Source: Candidatus Eiseniibacteriota bacterium (GTDB lineage: Bacteria; Eisenbacteria; RBG-16-71-46; SZUA-252). Taken from it: a stretch of DNA of 53,465 nucleotides. Of this stretch, positions 1 through 10,440 are shown in pieces (positions within the stretch are counted from its first letter, which is position 1; every line of letters starts with the position of its first letter). The DNA is taken from positions 1 to 53,465 of the forward strand of contig QJVW01000092.1 in assembly GCA_003235575.1 (NCBI GenBank), written 5' to 3'. Under the pieces are notes generated by a model. That model ran no database searches. It was not told where the DNA came from and was given only the letters and a program-made list of their open reading frames with translations. Both the position numbers and the translations under genes were made by a program.

Positions 1-1339
1 CCGCTCCCGAGCCGATCGACTCGTAGCCGGACTGGTTCGCCCGCAAATAGAGCTCGTACGCGCGCGCGCTCGCGGGAACGTCGCGCTGGAGCGACCCGCG
101 TTCGCGACCCGCCAGGGGCAGCGACAGCGACTGCACGATGTCCCTCGCCAAGCCATCCTGCAGCGCGAAGACGTCGTCCAGCGGAGCCTGGATCGTGCGC
201 GACCACTGCGTCGTCCCCGCCGGCACTTCCACCAACTGGGCCGTCACGCGCATTTGGTCGCCGCCGCGCAGGATGCTACCGACCAGCACCAGGTCGACGT
301 CCGCTTCCGTGGCGATCGCTCGAAAGTCGGGCGCCTCGCTGTCGAAGCGGGCGGCGGCCCAGGCGGAGCGAACCAGCAGGGACTCGAAGCCGGTCAACGA
401 GGCCGTGACCGCGTCGGCCAGGCTGAGGCGCAGGAACTCGGTTTCGGGGTCGGGTCGAAGCATCCGGAACGGAAGCACGACCAGGCGCGTCACCGGTCGG
501 ATGCGGCTTACCTCGGCGTCGCCGGCGGCGAGGAGCGCCTGGCGAAACTCGGCGGCCATGGCCGCTGCGGTGGGGAAACGATCCTCGGGGCGCTTCGCCA
601 TCGCGCGGTGGAGCAGCCGATCGATGCCGGCGACGGCCGCGGGGCCGGCCAGCGCCGGCGGCTGCTCGAAGAGCGCCGCGTGCCGCACTTCGGCCGGGGA
701 GGCGCCCGCGAACGGAGGGAGTCCGGTCAGCGACTCGTAGAGAAGCGCGCCCAGGGAAAAGATGTCGGTGGCGGGACCGATCGGCTCCGCGTTCCACTGT
801 TCGGGAGACATGTACCGCGGCGTTCCCACCACGATGCCCGTTCGCGTCACGACGTGCGCCGTGGGATCCAAGCCGCCGGGATGAAACGGGCGGGCGAGGC
901 CGAAGTCGAGCAGTTTGACGCCGTGGGGGGTAAGAAAGATGTTCGAGGGCTTCATGTCGCGGTGAACCACGCTCTGGCGGTGCAGGGCCTCGAGCGCGCC
1001 GAGCACGCCCAGCGCGATCGGGCCCAGCTCCGCCAGGCCGATCGGTCCACGTTCCAATCGGGCGGAGAGCGGCTCGCCCTCCAGGAGCTCCATGGCGATG
1101 TACAGCTCGCCGTTGGTTTCCCCGACGTCGAAGATGTGGCACACGTTCGGGTGATTCACGCGCGCCGCGGCCCGGGCTTCGCGCCAGAAGCGCTCGCGCG
1201 ACGCCGGGTCGTCGGTGCGTCGAATCACCTTGATGGCGATCGTCCTGCCGAGGCGGTCGTCCTGCGCCTCGTAGACGGTCCCCATGCCGCCTTCTCCCAC
1301 CTGACGCACGAGGCGGAAGTGTCCCAGTCGTTCCTGCAT
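1..1339 (-). CDS. Serine/threonine protein kinase, eukaryotic-like (C-terminus off the window)
   Basis: About 446 residues are visible, starting at an ATG at 1339; the 3' end lies beyond base 1. The N-terminal Hanks-type kinase domain has a glycine-rich loop (GEGGMG, near residue 15), the IAIKVI lysine, the catalytic loop VVHRDMKPSN, DFGLARP and the TPRYMSPEQW activation-segment motif, so an active kinase is likely. After about residue 275 comes a TolB/adenylate-cyclase-like segment (RLVVLPF ... DVDLVLVGSILRGGDQMRVTAQLVEV), then the start of a TPR-like region (ARAYELYLRANQSGYESIG). No transmembrane segment is seen in the visible part. Kinases of this architecture are common in FCB bacteria and Acidobacteria; the target is unknown. 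No Shine-Dalgarno precedes the ATG, and a TATACT hexamer lies 7 bp upstream. Confidence 0.9.
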   Translation of the reverse strand, partial: MQERLGHFRLVRQVGEGGMGTVYEAQDDRLGRTIAIKVIRRTDDPASRERFWREARAAARVNHPNVCHIFDVGETNGELYIAMELLEGEPLSARLERGPIGLAELGPIALGVLGALEALHRQSVVHRDMKPSNIFLTPHGVKLLDFGLARPFHPGGLDPTAHVVTRTGIVVGTPRYMSPEQWNAEPIGPATDIFSLGALLYESLTGLPPFAGASPAEVRHAALFEQPPALAGPAAVAGIDRLLHRAMAKRPEDRFPTAAAMAAEFRQALLAAGDAEVSRIRPVTRLVVLPFRMLRPDPETEFLRLSLADAVTASLTGFESLLVRSAWAAARFDSEAPDFRAIATEADVDLVLVGSILRGGDQMRVTAQLVEVPAGTTQWSRTIQAPLDDVFALQDGLARDIVQSLSLPLAGRERGSLQRDVPASARAYELYLRANQSGYESIGSGA

Positions 1340-1345
1340 GGGGAG

Positions 1346-1351
1346 AGTATA
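1346..1351 (-). promoter_or_regulatory. Candidate -10 element of the kinase gene (leaderless)
   Basis: TATACT on the minus strand ends 7 bp before the ATG at 1339, which would put the transcription start on or next to the start codon. There is no Shine-Dalgarno, and no good -35 is visible 16-18 bp upstream. The rest of 1352-1439, up to the uspA stop, shows no other feature. Confidence 0.4.
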
Positions 1352-1439
1352 CGGGATCGGTGCGGCGGCCAGCGTCGCGTCGGCGGACCACGCCGCCGCG
1401 CGGCGCGCTCCTAGCGCGCCACGTGGTGCGGCATGGGGG

Positions 1440-1874
1440 CTATTCCGACCGCTTCACCACCAGAACGTTGCAGGGGGCATGTGTCACGACGTGGGTCGCG
1501 ACGCTTCCGAGCAGGAGTTTGGTCAGACCGGAGCGGCCGTGCGATCCCACCACCACCAGGTCCGCCGGCATCTTCTTCGCCGTCTCGACCAAGGCGCCCC
1601 GAGGATCCGACGTGGCGGTTCTCGCTTCGGCCGACAGCCCCGCGGCTTTCAGGACCCCTGCGGCTTTCTCCGCCAGTTCCCGATGGCCCTTCTCCTGCTC
1701 TTGAAGGAGAACGCCGATGGCCCCCGGGGCGGCCGCCTCGCCCGGGCCGACGATCACGGGTGCCGCGGCGGACAGCACGACGAACGTCGACCCGGCGGGC
1801 CATGCCGCCGCGGCGACGTGCTCGATCGCGGCCGTGGAGAAGGGGGAGTCGTCAACGCCAATGAGGACATTCAT
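1440..1874 (-). CDS. Universal stress protein (UspA family)
   Basis: A single-domain, 144-residue cytoplasmic Usp. It begins MNVLIGVDDSPFSTAAIEHV and ends with the ATP-binding signature G-x2-G-x9-G-S in GSHGRSGLTKLLLGSVATHVV, followed by the C-terminal strand CNVLVVK. This makes it the nucleotide-binding type rather than the UspA type that lacks the motif. The ATG at 1874 was chosen over an upstream in-frame ATG at 1988 because AGAAAGG lies 8 nt before it and the alignable family sequence starts there. Usp proteins bind ATP and support survival under growth arrest or hypoxia; a specific role cannot be read from the sequence. The 174 bp upstream, to the msrB stop, contain no other gene. Confidence 0.88.
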   Translation of the reverse strand: MNVLIGVDDSPFSTAAIEHVAAAAWPAGSTFVVLSAAAPVIVGPGEAAAPGAIGVLLQEQEKGHRELAEKAAGVLKAAGLSAEARTATSDPRGALVETAKKMPADLVVVGSHGRSGLTKLLLGSVATHVVTHAPCNVLVVKRSE

Positions 1875-2048
1875 GACTCGGACCTTTCTGGAGGGGGCGT
1901 GCCCGAGCGGCGATTCCGAGGGTGCGAGCCGACGCGGCCCGGGCGGTCCTCCGGATAAAACGATAGCGCCGGAGGGCATCCGGCGCATGGACTACCAAAG
2001 GCGAACGCGACGCCGGGGCGACGCCGCGGCCCACCCCGCATCGATTGC

Positions 2049-2621
2049 CTATTGTTCCGCGGGATCGAAGGCGAGGGACGCGGAGTTGATGCAGTACCGG
2101 AGCCCGGTGGGCTTCGGACCGTCGTCGAAGACGTGGCCCAGATGCGCCTCGCAACGCTTGCAGCGGAGTTCCTTGACCATTCCGAACGGAGAGCTCTCAT
2201 CGCGCTCCAACAGGTTTTCCGGAGCCACGGGCTTCCAGAACGACGGCCAGCCGGTGCCCGACTCGAACTTCGTGTCCGAAGCGAAGAGATCGGTGCCGCA
2301 GCCGATGCATCGATAGATGCCGCGCTCGTGGTGGTCCCAGTACTTGCCCGTGAAGGCACGCTCCGTGCCGCCGCGCCGCGTCACCTCGAACTGCTGCGGC
2401 GTCAGCACGCTCTTCCATTCCTCGTCGCTCTTCTTCACCCGGTCCACCATGATGACCTCCCCTTGCTTCACCGAAAATATCTTGATCTTGTCTTGCTTCG
2501 AAGACGACTCTTGGGCGTTCGCCGGAATGCTTTTCGAGGGCGCCGCACCACGCTGGGCGCGCGCGCCCAGCGCCAAGGCCAACACCGCCACGGCGGCGAG
2601 GAGTCCTATCCAAGATCGCAT
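2049..2621 (-). CDS. msrB: Exported peptide-methionine (R)-S-oxide reductase
   Basis: 190 residues with an N-terminal signal peptide (MRSWIGLLAAVAVLALALGARAQ), so a periplasmic MsrB that reduces the R-epimer of methionine sulfoxide in proteins. The SelR domain spans about residues 65-188. It has the structural zinc cysteines in YRCIGCG and LRCKRCEAHLGHVFDDGP, the substrate-binding SGTGWPSFW and the catalytic cysteine in LRYCINSASL. All family landmarks are intact. A strong AAGGAG lies 8 nt before the ATG. The gene is divergent from the methyltransferase gene at 2670 across a 48-bp gap. MsrA is absent from the window. Periplasmic MsrB needs a reductant; the thioredoxin-like protein at 8504 is a conceivable partner but is not linked to it. 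Confidence 0.92.
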   Translation of the reverse strand: MRSWIGLLAAVAVLALALGARAQRGAAPSKSIPANAQESSSKQDKIKIFSVKQGEVIMVDRVKKSDEEWKSVLTPQQFEVTRRGGTERAFTGKYWDHHERGIYRCIGCGTDLFASDTKFESGTGWPSFWKPVAPENLLERDESSPFGMVKELRCKRCEAHLGHVFDDGPKPTGLRYCINSASLAFDPAEQ

Positions 2622-2669
2622 GAACCATCTCCTTCCGGGTCACGACGACCCACGTCGCGGTCGGTGCGC

Positions 2670-3551
2670 ATGACGTGGCGTCGGCGTTTCGGGTTGCTCC
2701 GTCACCTCTGGAGGCGGGAGCGTCCCCTCTGGGTCGATTATCCCCCCGAGCCCTTGGCCCGGTGGGGGCACGGCCGGCCGGACCACGAGGCGCTCACCGC
2801 CCTGCTGGCGGAAGGGAGCGGCGCGTACCGGGATTGTCTCACGGCCGTGCTTCACCAGAAGGAACGATTGGCGGCGATTCCCGTGACCGGAATTCCGGCC
2901 ACCGGGGAGCCCTACTGGCGAAACGGGTACCTTCCGGGGCTCGACGCCGCGGTGCTCTACACGCTCCTGGCGACGCGCGGTCCCGCCCGGTACGTGGAGA
3001 TCGGCTCTGGACATTCGACGCGGTTCGCGGCCCGGGCGATTCGGGATCACGGCCTGCGAACCCGAATTCACTGCATCGATCCGTCCCCGCGCGCGGGCGT
3101 CGAGGGTCTGGCCTCGACGATATCCCGGTCCCGCGTGGAGGACCTACCGCAGGGCGCCGTAGCGGCGATGGTGGGCCCGGGGGACATCCTCTTCTTCGAC
3201 GGGTCTCACCGGGTGCTGGGCAACTCCGACGCGACGGTGTTCCTGCTGGAGATCCTGCCGTCGCTGCCCGCCGGCGTCCTCGTGCAGATTCACGACATCT
3301 GCCTGCCATCCGACTACCCGCCCGGGTGGTCGGATCGCTGGTACTCGGAGCAGTACGCGCTGGCGGCCTTCCTGCTCGGCGGAGGCAGGGGAACGCGCCT
3401 CCTGTGCGCCTGCGCCTACATCGGGAGGGATCCCGCGCTGGCGGCGACGCTCGATCCGCTCTGGGCGGTCCCCTCGCTGGCAGGCGTGGAGCGGGGCGGG
3501 TCGTCGTTCTGGCTCGAGACCACGGGGTGGGACCCCGTCGCGCCGGCCTAG
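2670..3551 (+). CDS. Class I SAM-dependent methyltransferase-like protein
   Basis: 293 residues. The core has the Rossmann signature ARYVEIGSGHSTRFAARAI (motif I, about residues 108-126), IHCIDPSPRAG (motif II acidic loop) and GDILFFDGSH (motif IV-like), the pattern of the Methyltransf_24 group. The late motif GVLVQIHDICLPSDYPPGWSDRWYSEQYALAAFLL resembles methyltransferases found beside glycan and polysaccharide genes, but no such genes adjoin it. The ATG at 2670 is a choice: the frame stays open far upstream and no convincing Shine-Dalgarno is seen. The substrate is unknown. The stop overlaps the convergent CBS gene at CTAG (3548-3551). Confidence 0.75.
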   Translation: MTWRRRFGLLRHLWRRERPLWVDYPPEPLARWGHGRPDHEALTALLAEGSGAYRDCLTAVLHQKERLAAIPVTGIPATGEPYWRNGYLPGLDAAVLYTLLATRGPARYVEIGSGHSTRFAARAIRDHGLRTRIHCIDPSPRAGVEGLASTISRSRVEDLPQGAVAAMVGPGDILFFDGSHRVLGNSDATVFLLEILPSLPAGVLVQIHDICLPSDYPPGWSDRWYSEQYALAAFLLGGGRGTRLLCACAYIGRDPALAATLDPLWAVPSLAGVERGGSSFWLETTGWDPVAPA

Positions 3552-3988
3552 GCGGGGTATTTCCCGGTGATGTAGTCGGTGAGGTAGCGAATCTCGACCT
3601 CGCGATCCGCGGCTCGCTGCTTCACGAGATCCCCGATCGAGACCAGACCGACGACCCGTCCGTCCTCGACGACCGGGAGATGGCGAATTCGCTGGGTCGA
3701 CATGATCGCCATGCAATCGTCGATGCTGCGGTTCGGCTCCACGCACACCACTTGAATCGTCATGATGTCGCGAACCAGGGTGTCCTTGGAGGTGCGCCCC
3801 TTGAGAACGATCTCCCGGAGGTAGTCCCGCTCGGTGATGATCCCCCGAACGTCATCGCTGTCTAGGATCAGAAGCGAGCCGACATTGTGGCTGACCATCG
3901 CGCCGACCGCCTCGTAGACCGTCGCATCGCTACGGATCGAGTAGATCTTGGAACCCTTGAGACGAAGGATATCGGCGACCCGTCCCAT
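3548..3988 (-). CDS. Two-CBS-domain protein
   Basis: 146 residues consisting of two CBS domains and little else. CBS1 runs through SIRSDATVYEAVGAMVSHNVGSLLILDSDDVRGIITERDYLREIV and CBS2 through VCVEPNRSIDDCMAIMSTQRIRHLPVVEDGRVVGLVSIGDLVKQR. Stand-alone CBS pairs bind adenine nucleotides and regulate other proteins; no catalytic domain is attached. The ATG at 3988 is supported by GGGAGGT 5 nt upstream, so a longer in-frame extension reaching into carA is rejected. It is divergent from carA, whose predicted -35 begins 31 bp away. The stop shares CTAG with the methyltransferase gene. Confidence 0.88.
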   Translation of the reverse strand: MGRVADILRLKGSKIYSIRSDATVYEAVGAMVSHNVGSLLILDSDDVRGIITERDYLREIVLKGRTSKDTLVRDIMTIQVVCVEPNRSIDDCMAIMSTQRIRHLPVVEDGRVVGLVSIGDLVKQRAADREVEIRYLTDYITGKYPA

Positions 3989-4018
3989 GACTACCTCCCG
4001 AGGGATGAGTGGAAGGAC

Positions 4019-4047
4019 TTGACATGACTCCCTAAGTAGCCTAAACC
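4019..4047 (+). promoter_or_regulatory. Predicted carAB promoter
   Basis: TTGACA at 4019-4024, a 17-bp spacer and TAAACC at 4042-4047. It lies in the divergent gap with the CBS gene and predicts a start near 4053-4055, giving a leader of about 30 nt. The -35 is perfect; the -10 is weak. Confidence 0.6.
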
Positions 4048-4085
4048 CCTTTGGACCGCGAATCCACACCACCGCCCACGGAGTG

Positions 4086-5258
4086 ATGCCATTGCCGACG
4101 CCTGACGGCCCAAAAGCCATCCTCGCCCTCGAGGATGGCGTTTTTTTTGTGGGTCGCGGTTTCGGGAGCGGAGGGGAAACGACGGGGGAAGTCGTTTTCA
4201 ATACTGCACTTTGCGGGTATCAGGAGGTTCTGACCGATCCCTCCTACCGGGGGCAGATCGTGACCATGACCTACCCCCACATCGGGAACTACGGCGTCAA
4301 TCCGGAAGACGTCGAATCGGCGCGGCCGCAGGTCGCCGGCTTCGTCGTTCGTGAGGTCTCCACGCGAGCCTCGTCCTGGCGCGCCTCGGGGGAACTGCAT
4401 CGCTACCTCGAGGAGGCGGGCATCGTCGGCATCTCCGAGATCGACACGCGCGCCCTGACGCGCCATATCCGCTCCCGCGGCGCGATGCGGGGAATCATCT
4501 CGACCACCGAACTGGATCCCGCGCGGTTGACGGCTCGGGCGCGGGCGTCCCGCTCGATGCTCGGGCTGGACCTGGTGCGCGAAGTGACGTGCTCGGAGGC
4601 GCAACCGTTTCCGGGGGAGGACTCCCCGGCCGTCGCGCCCGCCGATTTCCGGTATCGCGTCGTGGCCTACGACCTCGGCATGAAGCGCAACATCCTGCGG
4701 CTCCTGTCTCGCGCCGGTTGCGACGTGACGGTGGTTCCGGCCACCACGACGGCGAGCGAGACGCTGGCCCTCGAGCCCGACGGCATCTTCTTCTCGAACG
4801 GGCCCGGCGATCCGGCGGCGTGCGACTACGTCGTGCGGGCCGCGCGGGACCTCATGCGCCAGCGCGATCCCCGTCCGATCTTCGGCATCTGCCTCGGACA
4901 CCAGATCCTGGGCATCGCCTGCGGCGGTAAGACGTACAAATTGAAATTCGGCCATCGGGGCGCCAACCATCCGGTGTTGCACCGCCGCACGGGCCAGGTG
5001 GAGATCACGTCGCAAAATCACGGCTTCGCGGTCGACGAGGCGCTCTGCGAGGGGCAGGACTACGAGTTGACGCACTGGAACCTGAACGATCAGACCGTCG
5101 AGGGGTTCGCGCACCGCGCGCTGCCGATCTTCAGCGTGCAGTACCATCCGGAAGCGAGCCCCGGTCCCCACGACAGCCACTACCTCTTCCGCGACTTCAT
5201 CGCCATGATGGAATCGCGCCGGCCGGCTCGGCCCGGCGCCGCGGCGGTGCAGGTCTAA
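4086..5258 (+). CDS. carA: Carbamoyl-phosphate synthase small (glutaminase) subunit
   Basis: About 390 residues. It hydrolyses glutamine and channels ammonia to CarB for carbamoyl phosphate (pyrimidine and arginine synthesis). The N-terminal CPSase_sm_chain domain (AILALEDGVFFVGRGFG ... VVFNTALCGYQEVLTDPSYRGQIVTMTYPHIGNYGV) is followed by a class I glutaminase with nucleophile Cys269 (GICLGHQ) and His354/Glu356 (QYHPE). The start is ambiguous: GTG 4083, ATG 4086 and TTG 4092 are all in frame. GGAG at 4080-4083 is too close to the ATG and better spaced (8 nt) for the TTG. A perfect terminator hairpin plus T-run lies within codons 11-21. The first ~50 codons use AT-rich codons (TTT TTT, AAT ACT GCA CTT) unlike the rest. 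carB follows after 3 bp. Confidence 0.97.
   Translation: MPLPTPDGPKAILALEDGVFFVGRGFGSGGETTGEVVFNTALCGYQEVLTDPSYRGQIVTMTYPHIGNYGVNPEDVESARPQVAGFVVREVSTRASSWRASGELHRYLEEAGIVGISEIDTRALTRHIRSRGAMRGIISTTELDPARLTARARASRSMLGLDLVREVTCSEAQPFPGEDSPAVAPADFRYRVVAYDLGMKRNILRLLSRAGCDVTVVPATTTASETLALEPDGIFFSNGPGDPAACDYVVRAARDLMRQRDPRPIFGICLGHQILGIACGGKTYKLKFGHRGANHPVLHRRTGQVEITSQNHGFAVDEALCEGQDYELTHWNLNDQTVEGFAHRALPIFSVQYHPEASPGPHDSHYLFRDFIAMMESRRPARPGAAAVQV
4116..4148 (+). terminator. Intrinsic-terminator hairpin inside the carA coding sequence (candidate attenuator)
   Basis: A perfect 10-bp stem, GCCATCCTCG (4116-4125) with CGAGGATGGC (4130-4139), has a CCCT loop and is followed by one G and eight T (4141-4148). 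On the plus strand this is a canonical Rho-independent terminator. On the minus strand the same hairpin is followed by only four T. It encodes the conserved CarA segment AILALEDGVFF, so it lies in translated sequence about 60-90 nt after the predicted transcription start. Closely following ribosomes would melt it. Confidence 0.75.
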
Positions 5259-5261
5259 CGC

Positions 5262-8503
<3,242 letters not shown>

Positions 8504-8507
<4 letters not shown>

Positions 8508-9175
8508 TCGCGGGACGCGGGACGCGTCGCGGTATCGCGGCCGGCCGTTTCCGAACTGGCGTCCTCGCGTTCCTGATCGCCCTGGCCACGGCCCTCTCCG
8601 CGCTTCCCGCCGCCGCGACCTCGACCACTCCGGCCAAGAAGTCGGCGAAGACGCGCGCGCCGGTCCGTTCCCCGGAGCCGTCGGGCCTGCGAAAGGCGCC
8701 GGCGATCGAGGCGTCGCGCTGGCTCAATACGAAACCGCTTCGATCGGCCGACCTCGAAGGGAAGCCCCGACTGGTGGAGTTCTGGACGTTCGGCTGCGAG
8801 AACTGCAAGCGCACGGTTCCCGCGGTCCGCGAGATCCAGTACCTGTACGCCAAGCGGGGGCTGGTGCTCGTGGGCGTGCACACGCCGGAGTTCCCACGGG
8901 AGCGCGACTCGACCGCCGTGGCCGCGGCGGCGAAGGAGTGGGGCTACACCTTCCCGATCGTGCTCGACAACGACTCCCTGGTTTGGAAGGCCTTCGCGAA
9001 CAAGTACTGGCCGGCGCTCTACCTGATCGACCGGCATGGGACGATCCGCGCGACCCACATCGGGGAACTCCACGTGAAGACGCGCGCATGGAGCAACCTC
9101 CAAGCGAGCATCGAGGAAGTCCTGGCCGTCGAGGAGGGGACGGAGGAGACCGTCCGGCCCCGTCGCAAGCCCTAG
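8504..9175 (+). CDS. Periplasmic thioredoxin-like (TlpA/redoxin-type) protein
   Basis: 223 residues starting with the GTG that overlaps the carB stop (GTGA). A signal peptide ([10 protein letters not shown] ... [21 protein letters not shown]) is followed by a low-complexity linker and a redoxin domain with the active site [38 protein letters not shown]. The W-T-F-x-C-x-N-C layout matches the DipZ C-terminal/TlpA-like group. The cis-proline region is [13 protein letters not shown]. Both active-site cysteines are present, so it should be redox-active in the periplasm. Translational coupling to carB is unexpected, since no functional link is known. Its stop shares CTAG with the convergent glycosylase gene. 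Confidence 0.85.
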
Positions 9176-9828
9176 GCGCGGCCGCCGCCCGCCTTGCCGT
9201 TGGTTCCCAGGTCCGCCGCCCTCCAGAGATACCACGCCGCCACCGATCGATACGGCCGCCAGCGCTCGCCGCGCCGCAATACCTGCGTCGGCGTCGGCAG
9301 CGCGCGCGTGCGAAACGCGGCCTGAAATCCCTTCCGGACGCCGTAGTCGGTGGCGGGCATGACATCGGGGCGCCCGAGGCCAAAGATCAGCAGCATTTCC
9401 ACGGTCCAGGGTCCGACGCCGCGTACGGCCGTCAGCCGCTCCACGATGACGCTTTCCTCGAGGCGATGCAGCGCGCGAAGGGGGGGCACGGTTCCGTCCA
9501 GGCACTTCGCGGCGAGATCCTTGATCGCGGCGACCTTGTTCCGGGAAAGGCCGGCGGCGCGCAACGCGGCGTCCGGGGTGTTCAAGACCGCCTCGGGCCG
9601 CGGGAACCGCCCGGGCTCGTAGAGCGCGACGACCCGCCCGAGGATGCGCGCCGCGGCGTGTCCGGTGATTTGCTGGTAGACGATCGACTCGAGGAGCGCC
9701 CGGAACGGGGCGGTGGAGCGGCCGACGCGGAGCCGGCAGGCGCCGACCCGATCGATGAGGCGGGCCAAGGCCGCGTCGGAGTCCGCCAGCGAGCGAGCAG
9801 CAATGTCAGGATCGTAGCGTAGCGGCAC
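9172..9828 (-). CDS. DNA-3-methyladenine glycosylase, AlkA/HhH-GPD type
   Basis: 218 residues with a GTG start at 9828. The HhH-GPD domain contains LLESIVYQQITGHAAARILGRV, the helix-hairpin-helix LTAVRGVGPWTVEMLLIFGLG, and the catalytic aspartate in ATDYGVRKGF (about residue 160). It lacks the N-terminal AlkA_N domain and fits the short AlkA-like glycosylases that remove alkylated purines. It is last in the minus-strand run that begins with the nos genes, 32 bp after the DUF218 gene, so it may be co-transcribed. Reactive nitrogen species damage bases, which would make the linkage sensible, but that is inference. Confidence 0.88.
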   Translation of the reverse strand: MPLRYDPDIAARSLADSDAALARLIDRVGACRLRVGRSTAPFRALLESIVYQQITGHAAARILGRVVALYEPGRFPRPEAVLNTPDAALRAAGLSRNKVAAIKDLAAKCLDGTVPPLRALHRLEESVIVERLTAVRGVGPWTVEMLLIFGLGRPDVMPATDYGVRKGFQAAFRTRALPTPTQVLRRGERWRPYRSVAAWYLWRAADLGTNGKAGGGRA

Positions 9829-9860
9829 GCCGGAAAGGATAGCCCAACCGGCGCCTCACC

Positions 9861-10439
9861 TCACGGATCGCGTTTCGCGCCGACGCGGGCGACCAGGGCG
9901 TACAGGCCCCCCTTGAACCACTCCTGGAGCAGGAGCGCCCATGCCAGCGGCGAACGCCGCCGCCGCGCCGTTCCCATCGCCGCATTCTCGGGCTCCGCAA
10001 CGGGCAGGGCCGTGATCGCCACGCCCGTCACGCCGAGCCCCTGGAACGCGCGCCGGACGGAGAGGGTCGCGCGCGGCAGATGGTAGTCGCTGGTGCAAAC
10101 GGCGACGGAACGTGCGCGCCGCTCCACGACGAGGCGCGCGAGGGCCAGTGCCTCGCTCCACGTGCCGAGTTTCCCCTTGGGGACGAGCCGGGCCTGGGCG
10201 TCGGCGCCCTCCAGGAGGATGAAGAAGTGGCGCCGCGGCGGCGGCGTGCCGTCGACCAGCGCCCGAAGCCCGCCGTCGTCGGGGAGGCCCAGCGACGGCA
10301 GGCGGCGCCACTCGAACCGTCCGACGCTCAGCACCAGCGTCCGCGCGGCGCCGGCCCGCCAGGCCCGAAGCGCGAACTCCTTCCTCCAGGGTGCTCCGGC
10401 GAAGACGAAGAGCAGATCGGCGGGTTCCTCGCTCGCCAC
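9861..10439 (-). CDS. DUF218/YdcF-SanA family protein
   Basis: 192 residues with a GTG start at 10439, one base after the NnrS stop. The core TWSEALALARLVVERRARSVAVCTSDYHLPRATLSVRRAF is the DUF218 signature (T-x-x-E ... T-S-x-Y-H-x-x-R), and ADLLFVFAG is the first Rossmann-like strand. No clear signal peptide is seen; the C-terminal stretch LAWALLLQEWFKGGLYALVA is moderately hydrophobic. Family members such as SanA and ElyC affect cell-envelope integrity, but the enzymatic activity is unsettled. The position inside the nos operon is tight and probably co-transcribed. Confidence 0.75.
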   Translation of the reverse strand: MASEEPADLLFVFAGAPWRKEFALRAWRAGAARTLVLSVGRFEWRRLPSLGLPDDGGLRALVDGTPPPRRHFFILLEGADAQARLVPKGKLGTWSEALALARLVVERRARSVAVCTSDYHLPRATLSVRRAFQGLGVTGVAITALPVAEPENAAMGTARRRRSPLAWALLLQEWFKGGLYALVARVGAKRDP

Positions 10440-10440
10440 G

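Noticed and set aside
276-1391. Several long open frames on both strands across the kinase gene
   Set aside because: Arg/Gly/Pro-rich translations without domains; they are shadows of the kinase frame in GC-rich DNA.
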